NCBI GenBank assembly: GCA_036752825.1
Contig: DAIORV010000100.1
Location: forward strand, 1 to 8,296
From: UBA5177 sp002413265
GTDB taxonomy: Bacteria > Chloroflexota > UBA5177
Direction of reading: 5' to 3'
Length of the DNA: 8,296 nucleotides
This document shows positions 1-5,032 of this stretch, one piece after another (position 1 is the first letter of the stretch; each line of letters opens with the position of its first letter). The position numbers and the translations under genes were made by a program. Under the pieces are notes generated by a model. That model was not told the origin of the DNA, did no database searches, and saw only the letters and a program-made list of their open reading frames with translations.

Positions 1-37
1 CGGGCCAGTGGATCGCTGATCCACCCGCCGGAATGCA

Positions 38-68
38 GAAAATCGGGCGCCGGATTACCCGGCGCCCG
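38..68 (-). terminator. Intrinsic terminator of the small membrane protein gene
   Basis: Read on the minus strand, a perfect 10-bp GC-rich stem (59-68 with 44-53, arms CGGGCGCCGG/CCGGCGCCCG) closes a 5-nt loop. It is followed directly by ATTTTC. It lies about 20 nt after the stop codon of the 89-250 gene, so it most likely ends that transcript. A second small perfect inverted repeat (8-14 with 18-24, 3-nt loop) lies further downstream without a T-tract; it may belong to a neighbour outside the window. Confidence 0.75.
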
Positions 69-88
69 TCGTCACCCGACCGCCATGG

Positions 89-250
89 TCAGGCCATGTA
101 GCCTCCAGTGAGGAACGCGACCACCGCCAGTACGATCGCGATCACGAGGACAATCCAGATCAGGCTCGCCGCGGCGTGAAATACGCCGCCTAAACCGAGA
201 AGCCAAGCGATGATCAGGATTGCTACCAGTACCCATAGCAGACTGCCCAT
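89..250 (-). CDS. lmo0937-type small membrane protein (DUF5670-like)
   Basis: A 53-residue, almost entirely hydrophobic protein. It starts MGSLLWVLVAILIIAWLLG, then has a short GGVFHAAASL turn, a second helix WIVLVIAIVLAVVAF and the tail LTGGYMA. Length, the two-helix hairpin, the first-helix Trp/Leu pattern and the central GxxFH turn match the widespread lmo0937 family of tiny membrane proteins, whose function is unknown. Two ATG codons are adjacent (253-251 and 250-248). The strong AGGAGGT site at 254-261 is only 2 nt from the first and 5 nt from the second, so I chose the second. The gene stands alone and is followed by an intrinsic terminator. The family is often linked to general stress responses; no stress promoter could be recognised here. 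Confidence 0.82.
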   Translation of the reverse strand: MGSLLWVLVAILIIAWLLGLGGVFHAAASLIWIVLVIAIVLAVVAFLTGGYMA

Positions 251-365
251 CATTACCTCCTGCCACAACGCCAGTGCTTCCGGCGTCCACGCTTTCGCTT
301 TAGGTTACGCGGCAAGATGTATGCCAATCTTGACGTCGACCACGCGATGAATCGATGCGAACTTT

Positions 366-622
366 CGTAGGGGCGAGTTGCGCTTCCCCGCATCTTAACT
401 GTCCAACTCTGTCCGACCGACCAGCGTCACCCTACTCGCCGCGCGGAATTCTTCGTAGGGGCGAGTTGCGCTCGCCCGCGTCTCAACCGTCCAACTCTGT
501 CCCCCCGACCAGCATCACCCCACGCGCCGCGCGGAATTCTTCGTAGGGGCGAGTTACGCTCGTCCGCGTCCCAACCGTCCAACGCTGTCCGGCCGACCAG
601 CATCAGTCCAACATGCCGCGCG
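366..622. repeat. Three tandem copies of an 88-bp repeat, each with a GTAGGGGCGAG hairpin
   Basis: Copies begin at 366, 454 and 542, an exact 88-bp period. The third keeps homology to about 622 after a 1-nt insertion. Each starts CGTAGGGGCGAGTT and carries a stem-loop: GGGCGAG (459-465) pairs with CTCGCCC (471-477) around TTGCG in copy 2. Copy 1 has lost part of the stem (CTTCCCC), and copy 3 keeps it through a G:U pair on the + strand. Copies 1 and 2 are roughly 89% identical by eye. The unit ends GCCGCGCGGAATTCTT. GTAGGGGCGA...TCGCCC hairpins are dispersed in Chloroflexota and cyanobacterial genomes; here they are tandem. No gene is supported inside the block. Confidence 0.9.
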
Positions 623-652
623 CGTATCGCGCGCGTATTATGAGGCAAGGAG
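617..652 (+). promoter_or_regulatory. GC palindrome and Shine-Dalgarno in the leader of the 661 gene
   Basis: An alternating CG stem (617-624 with 628-635, 8 bp, TAT loop) lies just before the AAGGAG ribosome binding site at 647-652. That site is 8 nt from the GTG at 661 and decides the start of the downstream gene. The stem could affect translation or act as a roadblock; that is inference. Confidence 0.5.
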
Positions 653-660
653 TTACATCA

Positions 661-1140
661 GTGGCTTCAAAAGAATTCGACGAGCTGTTTGAGCAGGCTG
701 CCGCCGTCGCGCGTGCGTTGCGAGATGCCTACAAAGACGTTTCCGGCGAAGAGTTGGATCTCGAGGCCGCGCTGAAACACTATCCAGTCCTCATCATCGG
801 CGCAGCTATCGGGACCGGAGTGGTCGCGGGCTGGTGGATCGCCCACCGGAGAAAGCCCCCCGAGCCGGCCCCTCCGGCGAAGAAACGAACCATGGAGTAC
901 CTGGAAGATCTCTTTCCCAAGCAAGTGAACCGGATGAAAGAGGTGCTCCCGGAGGGCGCTGCCGAGGACGCCGCCACGGCCGCCCGAAACTGGATGGACA
1001 GCGTGCTGGAACCGAAGCTCAGGCAGGGCCTCGACAACGCATCCGAAACGCGCCTCGGCTCGTTTGTGCGTGAGACGATCCGGAAGCTGGAACAGAGCGG
1101 GGACACCGAGCTCGACGAACCCAAAGACGAGCCGTCCTAG
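661..1140 (+). CDS. Single-pass membrane protein of unknown function
   Basis: I do not recognise this 159-residue protein. Residues 1-41 are an amphipathic helical segment (FDELFEQAAAVARALRDAYK). Residues 42-61 form one transmembrane helix (PVLIIGAAIGTGVVAGWWIA), followed by a basic stop (HRRK) and a Pro-rich hinge. The rest is a charged, mostly helical tail, acidic at the end. There is no signal peptide. The GTG at 661 is preferred because AAGGAG lies 8 nt upstream. An in-frame ATG at 613 falls inside the third tandem repeat copy and would add a basic, repeat-derived leader; an ATG at 640 has no ribosome binding site. The gene converges on the secreted protein gene with overlapping stops. 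The layout suggests a membrane-anchored helical scaffold or envelope protein, but no function can be given. Confidence 0.75.
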   Translation: MASKEFDELFEQAAAVARALRDAYKDVSGEELDLEAALKHYPVLIIGAAIGTGVVAGWWIAHRRKPPEPAPPAKKRTMEYLEDLFPKQVNRMKEVLPEGAAEDAATAARNWMDSVLEPKLRQGLDNASETRLGSFVRETIRKLEQSGDTELDEPKDEPS

Positions 1141-1661
1141 AGAAACCGCCAGGACTTGAAGATCTCGCGGTAGACGGAAGGAAAGGCCGCGAGGGACTTG
1201 GGCAGCTTGTTGCCTCTGGTTTCAATTTCGACGCTGTAGATGCGCCGGCCGGCGCTGAGCACGTACAGCCCATCCGCGAGATGGACGCCGCCTTCGGTCG
1301 CCGGATACGTGACCGTTCCCTCCGCCGGCCTTCGCGCGAGTGTCGTTCTGACCCATCGATAGTGTGTCACGGCGGGTCCATTGATCGAGCGCGCATATGC
1401 CACGTACTTACGCAAGGTGCCTGAGAGCGACGAGCTCGCTTTGACCGGGTATAGCTCGGCGGTTAATGAGTACCGCGTGTCAGTCGAGAAGGCGGTAACT
1501 TGTTTGACGTTGCCTGTCGTGGCGGTGGTCAGGTGCCAGGACGAAGGATATCTGAACTTGAAGCCCAGACCACGGTTGGAGAAGTTGTGCCACCCCGCGG
1601 CGGCCGTTGCCGATGGTGCGGTGAACAACAGAATGGACGCGAAGACCAGCGCGCGGCGCAC
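1137..1661 (-). CDS. Secreted PsbP/DUF1795-like protein
   Basis: A 174-residue exported protein. Residues 1-21 are a typical Sec signal peptide (MRRALVFASILLFTAPSATA, cleavage near ATA-AA). The mature part begins with a pattern found in PsbP-like and DUF1795 domains: a short strand, then GLGFKFRYPSSWHL, meaning an aromatic strand followed by YPxxW. The remainder alternates strands and a helix, ending in FPSVYREIFKSWRFL, which fits the final helix of that fold. In bacteria such domains are small secreted or lipoprotein modules, mostly of unknown ligand. The start is GTG at 1661, with GGAGGAGG about 10 nt upstream. The stop overlaps the stop of the convergent + strand gene by 4 bases. A good extended -10 promoter lies 37-45 bp upstream. 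Confidence 0.78.
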   Translation of the reverse strand: MRRALVFASILLFTAPSATAAAGWHNFSNRGLGFKFRYPSSWHLTTATTGNVKQVTAFSTDTRYSLTAELYPVKASSSLSGTLRKYVAYARSINGPAVTHYRWVRTTLARRPAEGTVTYPATEGGVHLADGLYVLSAGRRIYSVEIETRGNKLPKSLAAFPSVYREIFKSWRFL

Positions 1662-1697
1662 GGTTTAGATGCCTCCTCCTTGCTCTTTGGCCAGGAC

Positions 1698-1706
1698 ACT
1701 ATACCA
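1698..1706 (-). promoter_or_regulatory. Extended -10 promoter of the secreted protein gene
   Basis: On the minus strand the sequence reads TGGTATAGT: a TATAGT hexamer (5/6 to consensus) at 1703-1698 preceded by TGn. No convincing -35 hexamer is seen, as is usual for extended -10 promoters. Predicted transcription would begin near 1691, giving a leader of about 30 nt with the GGAGGAGG site inside it. Confidence 0.45.
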
Positions 1707-1752
1707 TCGTCCCCTCAGCGCAGCTTCTTCCAGAATCCGCCGACATTTGGGG

Positions 1753-1781
1753 TTGACAAATGCACCATTTGGCCTCATGAT
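1753..1781 (+). promoter_or_regulatory. Sigma-70 type promoter of the candidate small RNA
   Basis: A perfect TTGACA (1753-1758) is followed after 17 bp by CATGAT (1776-1781, 4/6 to TATAAT). The predicted start is around 1788. No + strand coding region follows; a structured stretch and a strong terminator do. Confidence 0.5.
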
Positions 1782-1787
1782 GAACCC

Positions 1788-1866
1788 AATCTGGCAGCGG
1801 GTTCACCCGTCAGGTTGGGCTCGCTGCCGCCCTTCCCCACCTCCGGGAAGGGCTTTTTCATTTTTC
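1788..1866 (+). ncRNA. Candidate small RNA of about 75 nt
   Basis: The stretch has its own promoter and terminator and is foldable in between. One fold pairs 1785-1793 with 1811-1819 (9 bp with one G:U) over an inner CGGG-UUCA-CCCG tetraloop hairpin (1798-1809). A competing fold pairs GGCAGCG (1793-1799) with CGCTGCC (1822-1828). The 3' end is an intrinsic terminator. There is no open reading frame with a ribosome binding site. It could be a trans-acting small RNA, or a leader/attenuator whose downstream gene has been lost, because only minus-strand sequence follows. I could not match it to a known RNA family. Confidence 0.45.
1829..1866 (+). terminator. Strong intrinsic terminator
   Basis: A perfect 9-bp stem, GCCCTTCCC (1829-1837) with GGGAAGGGC (1845-1853), has a 7-nt loop. 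It is followed by TTTTTCATTTTTC. The T-tract is on the + strand only, so it ends a + strand transcript, although no + strand gene lies upstream for 600 bp. Confidence 0.85.
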
Positions 1867-1886
1867 ACGTGGTGCCCGTTGGGGCC

Positions 1887-2054
1887 TTACACCCCCGAAC
1901 CTGCCGTCTGCCCTTCAGCAAGCCAAGGCGGATGCCGGAGGCCTCGGTTTAGAGTGACCAAAAGCGCTTGCAGCGTCAGCCAGCCGAGCAGTATCAGAAG
2001 CGCTGCCCTGACTCCGACAATCTGTAAGAGCACTCCGCAGAGGGCAAACGCCAT
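1887..2054 (-). pseudogene. C-terminal fragment of an MFS transporter (left copy)
   Basis: The minus strand encodes 55 residues, beginning MAFALCGVLLQIVGVRAALL and continuing ILLGWLTLQALLVTLNRG to a natural-looking polar tail. This is the last transmembrane helix and C-terminal tail of an MFS-3 (enterobactin-exporter-like) permease. It aligns residue by residue with the right-hand copy at 4239-4400. Homology stops abruptly near 2050, at the first codons; upstream sequence is unrelated. There is no ribosome binding site before the ATG at 2054, and a stop lies 11 codons above it. I therefore read it as a truncated remnant rather than a real 55-residue gene, though a one-helix peptide cannot be excluded. 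Confidence 0.65.
1945..2047. repeat. Direct repeat of MFS C-terminal DNA, left copy
   Basis: Aligns without gaps with 4285-4387 at a constant offset of 2340 bp and about 79% identity by eye, including one 21-bp exact block (1977-1997 with 4317-4337). Both copies have the same orientation and bracket the HTH-nuclease-WGR island. Confidence 0.8.
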
Positions 2055-2063
2055 TTTGGATGT

Positions 2064-2091
2064 GGGGTGAGAGCATGGTAGCCCTCACCCC
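2064..2091 (-). terminator. Hairpin after the WGR gene, possible weak terminator
   Basis: The 8-bp perfect arms GGGGTGAG (2064-2071) and CTCACCCC (2084-2091) lie 10 nt past the stop of the WGR-like gene. A further 2 bp can form inside. No T-run follows on the minus strand (ACATCCAAAA), so it would be a poor intrinsic terminator; it may instead protect the 3' end or mark the island boundary. Confidence 0.4.
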
Positions 2092-2101
2092 AGCTCAGTC
2101 A

Positions 2102-2371
2102 CTAGGCGTGTACGACCTCGTAATTGTGCAGCAGACGCGTGTGTGCCCGTCGCACGGCGATCTCCATGGCACCGGCGCGCGAGGACACTCGTTCGACGAT
2201 CTGGCGCTGGGCCGCGCCGATCCGTCCTCTCTGCGTGACCACATTCCAACCATGAACATCTGCCGTGACCGCAATGGAGTACGCGCGGTAGCAATTCTCG
2301 TCGGGGCGGATCTTCTGGAAGGCGATCACGCGGTCGAACGCCGGTAGCGGGGGCAAATCTCGTCGCGTCAT
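2102..2371 (-). CDS. Small stand-alone WGR-like domain protein
   Basis: This 89-residue protein is almost one domain. After a short basic leader come FDRVIAFQKIRPDENCYRAY, a strand (SIAVTADVHGWNVVTQ), the core RGRIGAAQRQ (48-57) and a helix (SSRAGAMEIAVRRAHTRLLH) ending in YEVV. This is the order of a WGR domain: strand with W, then WGRIG, then the feature-poor loop and the helix containing AxxxxxxLxxxK/R. The hallmark Trp of WGR is replaced by Arg (RGRIG). WGR domains bind nucleic-acid ends or 5' phosphates in PARPs and are fused to or sit beside nucleases and regulators in bacteria. It begins 9 nt after the nuclease stop, so the two are probably translated from one message. It ends with tandem stops TAG TGA. 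No strong SD is seen, which fits coupled translation. Confidence 0.68.
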   Translation of the reverse strand: MTRRDLPPLPAFDRVIAFQKIRPDENCYRAYSIAVTADVHGWNVVTQRGRIGAAQRQIVERVSSRAGAMEIAVRRAHTRLLHNYEVVHA

Positions 2372-2380
2372 GTCTTCATC

Positions 2381-3058
2381 TCAGAACAGGTCATGGCCTG
2401 AGACAACCGTGTCCGGGAGATCTTCTTCACGCTCGGGACAGTCTGCGTGGCTGATGTCGCAGAAGCGGCATTCGATGATGCTTGGTCGGCGCGGTGGCGC
2501 CTCCGGGCCCCCAACCAAATGGACGGTCGAGTGCAAGAGCGACCGGAAGGTAGTGTTCAACTCGCTTGCGCCGACCGTCGCAGCACCATCGCGGTATTGG
2601 AGCAATCCTTCCACCTCGCACTCCTTCCACTCGGGGTGGGTGTACGGCAACGCAGCCATGTAGGTTAGGATCTGCGCGCGATGGGCCGGCCTGGCCGTTC
2701 CGCTCTTGCAGTCCACGACGAGAATTCGCGAACCACGGACGGCAACAAGGTCGGGCTTCCCGGCGAGCGTGATCTCGCCGCTCCTCAAAACAAACTTGTT
2801 CTGGTTCTCGGTGAGGACGGTGAAATCATCGGCTTCGAGGGCGTTCCGTGTGGCGAGGAGGAGTGGCTGATGCTCCGCCTGCCACGCCGAGGCATCGAAT
2901 GTCGAGAGCTTCGTGTAGGTGTAGTGGGCTTTGAACCAGACCGCCCAGGCGCAGGTCGCATCTCCAGCTAGGAGGGGACTAAGCCACGTGGTCCAGATGT
3001 AAGCGCCGTCGCGTCTTCTGGGCGCGTGATGAGGCAGGGACACTGGAACTTCAATCAT
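2381..3058 (-). CDS. Cas4-like PD-(D/E)XK nuclease with Fe-S cysteines
   Basis: A 225-residue protein with the RecB/Cas4 (PDDEXK_1-type) nuclease core: GKPDLV (Asp103), then strand ILVVDCKSG with Asp116-x-Lys118, then RAQILTY (Gln129, Tyr133), the QxxxY motif. One early Cys (36, in ATCAWAVWFKAHY) and a C-terminal CRFC-x6-C group (197, 200, 207) reproduce the four-cysteine 4Fe-4S layout of Cas4 and AddB-type nucleases. The length is typical of a stand-alone Cas4-like exonuclease. No cas1, cas2 or CRISPR repeats are present in the window, so a CRISPR role is not supported. Similar proteins occur in phages and defence islands. The ATG at 3058 has a weak AAGG site 8 nt upstream, with a GGCCGC hairpin just before it. 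It is followed closely by the WGR-like gene. Confidence 0.82.
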   Translation of the reverse strand: MIEVPVSLPHHAPRRRDGAYIWTTWLSPLLAGDATCAWAVWFKAHYTYTKLSTFDASAWQAEHQPLLLATRNALEADDFTVLTENQNKFVLRSGEITLAGKPDLVAVRGSRILVVDCKSGTARPAHRAQILTYMAALPYTHPEWKECEVEGLLQYRDGAATVGASELNTTFRSLLHSTVHLVGGPEAPPRRPSIIECRFCDISHADCPEREEDLPDTVVSGHDLF

Positions 3059-3359
3059 TGCTCGACCTTCTGGCCGCTGTGCGGCCTGAATGCCGAGGGC
3101 CGGCTACCAAAAGCAGTCCGCCACAATCGCTCCAGTGACAGCCCTGCGGAGAGGGATGTACACTCACGCGTAAGGGGCAGCATCCGGAAACAGGTTTGAT
3201 CTGCTAGGACTGGACCTGGAGCCGGAATAACCCATTGCAGTTTGGACGCTCGTCGACTCTCGGCGGGCGTTCAGATATATGCGGGTGAATCGGATCGGGG
3301 CAGTTTGCCTCCTTTCGGTGAAAAGCGTTCATCTTTCTCGACGTGCTCGTCTCGCGTTA
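3059..3359. other. 301-bp gap between the HTH gene and the nuclease gene
   Basis: No convincing gene. A 42-codon minus-strand frame (3204-3332) contains an internal AAAGGAGG but has no properly placed start. A perfect 6-bp hairpin, GGCCGC-TGT-GCGGCC (3072-3086), lies directly before the ribosome binding region of the nuclease gene and could affect its translation. No clear promoter hexamers were found, so it is open whether the nuclease pair has its own promoter here. Confidence 0.5.
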
Positions 3360-4049
3360 TCAGCGTCTGGCATGCTCGGCGTGCTGTGTCCCTCCTGTCG
3401 TTTCATGTTTTGCCTCAGCGTCCCCGATGCGCCTGTACGCATCCTCATAGCAACGGCGACGATACTCAAGTTCAGCCTTGTCGCCGTGGAAACCAGGGAC
3501 GCAAGAGTTGTGGTCGAGTATGGCGGCATCGACGTGATCGTCATACAGTTCGTCCTGCCACTGATCCCAGTACTCGGCCCCGCACTGCGCACATTCTCCG
3601 TAGCGTCCCCACACGTAGGTCTCGAGATTACTGATCCATCGTTGCTTCTTCTGCGTCAGCATGATGGCGGCGCACTCTGCACAGGCGAGCAGAGACCACC
3701 TGCGCTCCACGCCTGTGTCGCGAAGCCGTTCGTAACGCCAGCGCAACTTCTCCTCCGCATCAAGCGTCTGCGCCTTCCACCTGCCCCTGTCCAGTTGGCG
3801 TTGTCGGTAAGCCGCTAGCTCTTCGGTGGGTATGTACCACTCCCCGCCGCGCTTGTAGCCCACAATCTCCCCGCTTCTGAGCTTTCGGGCGAGCGTTTCC
3901 GTGTTCAGGCCAAGGACATTTGCAGCGGTCGGGGCGTTCACGTCATCGCCGAAGATCTTCCCGGTCAGGGCCTCGACTATCTCACTGTCCACGCCGCGCA
4001 GCGGGTCGCTGCGGCGACGGGGCGTGTTCCCGGCCGAATGATTTGGCAT
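3360..4049 (-). CDS. Excisionase-like HTH protein with two CxxC knuckles
   Basis: A 229-residue putative DNA-binding protein. Residues 38-84 (NAPTAANVLGLNTETLARKL...GEIVGYKRGGEWYIPTEEL) form an HTH_17/MerR-type winged helix as in excisionases: helix-turn-helix, the wing RGGEWYIP, then a closing helix. A basic helical stretch follows (residues 85-118). Cys123-x2-Cys126 and Cys153-x2-Cys156 are spaced like a four-cysteine zinc finger, with YVWGRY between them. The tail is charged and helical. The ATG at 4049 has AGGAGGT 6 nt upstream, the best ribosome binding site of the island. The HTH family often serves as excisionase or autoregulator of mobile elements; no integrase is present in this window. 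It is the first gene of the minus-strand island and probably its regulator, but that is inference. Confidence 0.75.
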   Translation of the reverse strand: MPNHSAGNTPRRRSDPLRGVDSEIVEALTGKIFGDDVNAPTAANVLGLNTETLARKLRSGEIVGYKRGGEWYIPTEELAAYRQRQLDRGRWKAQTLDAEEKLRWRYERLRDTGVERRWSLLACAECAAIMLTQKKQRWISNLETYVWGRYGECAQCGAEYWDQWQDELYDDHVDAAILDHNSCVPGFHGDKAELEYRRRCYEDAYRRIGDAEAKHETTGGTQHAEHARR

Positions 4050-4063
4050 TCGTCACCTCCTCT

Positions 4064-4081
4064 GCTACTCCGAGAATAGCA
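4064..4081 (-). promoter_or_regulatory. Inverted repeat over a possible -10 element before the HTH gene
   Basis: The 17-bp stretch 4064-4080 is an inverted repeat (GCTATTC...GAGTAGC on the minus strand, 7 pairs with one G:T). It covers a TGCTATTCT that could be an extended -10 (4081-4073), and sits directly upstream of the AGGAGGT of the HTH gene. No -35 hexamer was found. An operator for autoregulation by the HTH protein is a reasonable but untested reading. Confidence 0.35.
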
Positions 4082-4238
4082 GCGGTTTGCGTCGCTTTCG
4101 GACGGTTTTGAACTGAGTGTCGCCAAGACGAGCAGAAACATCGCGCACAATGGCCTATGTGGTAGTTCTACGTCGTTCTGCGTCTGTTTAAATTGGGCAG
4201 GCTTTCATCTTGCGGCGGGTCTTGCAGCCGATGCCCCT

Positions 4239-4504
4239 TCAGTCGGCTCGGCGCCCGGGAAGTGCTGGCGCGTGTCGAACGCCACGGTTTGCGGTAACCA
4301 AGAACGCTTGGAGAGCCAGCCAGCCGAGCAGTATCAGCGGCGCGGCCCTGACTCCGACGGCCTGCAACAACACCCCGCAGAAGCCGACTCCAACCGCGTC
4401 GGCCTCAGGTCTGCCATCTCAAAGACGCTGTTTACCCGTCCCTGAAGCTCATCGGGAAGAATGCTCCTGCGGTAGCTGCTCTGAACCAGATGAAAGGGAC
4501 CGCT
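4239..4504 (-). pseudogene. Frameshifted C-terminal fragment of an MFS transporter (right copy)
   Basis: In one minus-strand frame (4504 to about 4400) the residues GPFHLVQSSYRRSILPDELQ then GRVNSVFEMADLRPT match the conserved cytoplasmic loop before helix 11 of MFS-3 permeases (SYRxxxxPDxLxGRVNSVF). The reading then shifts by one base near 4399 and continues VGVGFCGVLLQAVGVRAAP and LILLGWLALQAFLVTANRG to a TGA at 4239. Restoring one G in GACGCGG would rejoin the frames. Upstream of 4504 no frame continues the transporter, so about four fifths of the gene are gone. Fragment, frameshift and missing start make this a decayed gene. The C-terminal part is duplicated at 1887-2054. Confidence 0.8.
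4285..4387. repeat. Direct repeat of MFS C-terminal DNA, right copy
   Basis: Partner of 1945-2047. The divergence is mostly in the wobble positions of the minus-strand permease frame. That indicates two paralogous coding sequences that were once under selection, rather than a recent target-site duplication. Confidence 0.8.
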
Positions 4505-4630
4505 GATGAAGCTCTTGGACGCTCTGAAGCACTCGGATGGCTGTCCGCCCTTCTCATCGGCGCGCACCCCGTCGATGTGACATCTAGACTCTCGACGTCG
4601 TTGTCTAGGTGAAGGCTCGGAGGAGGAAGC

Positions 4631-4978
4631 ATGACACGACGCGCTCCCGTGTTCGTGCAAGCGGTGCTGCTTTTGGGTGCGATTTCGCTTTCGACCTGGC
4701 TCGCACAGCAAGGACCAAGGTGGCCGGCGGGGGCGGCGCGGGCTTCCAGTTTGGAGTCAAAGCGGGCTCCCAGCCTGGGGCATCGGGCGTTTGTCTTTCC
4801 CGCCCACTCGCCGACTCGTGAACCCAAACCTGTCACGCCTCGGCGACCGCCTACTGGATTTCGAGTCGTTGCCAGGCCGATCCCGATCCCACTCTGGCCG
4901 AGCAAAGTGAAAATCCTTTGGGCGCCACCGTTGGCTTGGGGCAAGCCGATCGTCTTGCTGGTACGGCCGAAACCGTAG
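4631..4978 (+). CDS. Small proline-rich exported protein, unknown
   Basis: This 115-residue protein starts at an ATG preceded by GGAGGAGGAAGC, a strong ribosome binding site. Residues 1-25 look like a Sec signal peptide or anchor (MTRRAPVFVQAVLLLGAISL then STWLA-QQ). The mature part is rich in Pro and Arg, with no cysteine or recognisable domain; the end (PIPIPLWPSKVKILWAPPLA...) alternates hydrophobic residues and prolines. I do not recognise a family. It lies between the transporter remnant and the convergent lipoprotein gene. The good ribosome binding site and signal peptide argue for a real gene; the low-complexity composition and lack of homology argue for caution. Confidence 0.5.
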   Translation: MTRRAPVFVQAVLLLGAISLSTWLAQQGPRWPAGAARASSLESKRAPSLGHRAFVFPAHSPTREPKPVTPRRPPTGFRVVARPIPIPLWPSKVKILWAPPLAWGKPIVLLVRPKP

Positions 4979-4993
4979 AGGTGAGGTGGGTGA

Positions 4994-5009
4994 CTCGGTC
5001 CGCACCGAG
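4994..5009. terminator. Hairpin between convergent genes
   Basis: A 6-bp stem, CTCGGT with ACCGAG, has a CCGC loop and lies between the stops at 4978 (+) and 5033 (-). There is no T-tract on either strand, so termination here would be weak or factor-dependent. Confidence 0.3.
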
Positions 5010-5032
5010 CCGTAGGTCGCGGCGCAGAAGTC

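Noticed and set aside
613..660. Upstream ATG starts at 613 and 640 for the 661-1140 gene
   Set aside because: The ATG at 613 lies within the third tandem repeat copy and neither has a ribosome binding site; the GTG at 661 has AAGGAG 8 nt upstream.
1915..1945. Sequence resembling part of the signal recognition particle RNA (CAGCAAGCCAAGGCGGATG)
   Set aside because: The diagnostic GGUC-AGG...GGAAGGAAGCAGC hairpin is missing, and the stretch is the antisense of the MFS remnant tail.
2381..3058. A CRISPR-Cas role for the Cas4-like nuclease
   Set aside because: No repeat-spacer array and no cas1, cas2 or effector gene is present in the window; Cas4-like folds are common outside CRISPR loci.
3204..3332. 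42-codon minus-strand frame between the HTH and nuclease genes
   Set aside because: Its ATG has no ribosome binding site, the AAAGGAGG is inside the frame without a following start, and the peptide shows no recognisable pattern.
3279..3818. Long + strand open frame of 179 codons
   Set aside because: It lies antisense to the HTH gene, which has a recognisable domain and the best ribosome binding site; the + frame has no domain or ribosome binding site.
4490..4612. 40-codon + strand frame (MKGTADEALG...) just before the proline-rich gene
   Set aside because: No ribosome binding site, and it starts antisense to the MFS remnant; looks like a chance frame, though its composition is protein-like.
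4334..4944. Minus-strand open frames of 125 and 170 codons across 4334-4944
   Set aside because: Only the stretch 4400-4504 of the first has protein family similarity (MFS loop); the rest is antisense to the proline-rich gene or has no pattern.
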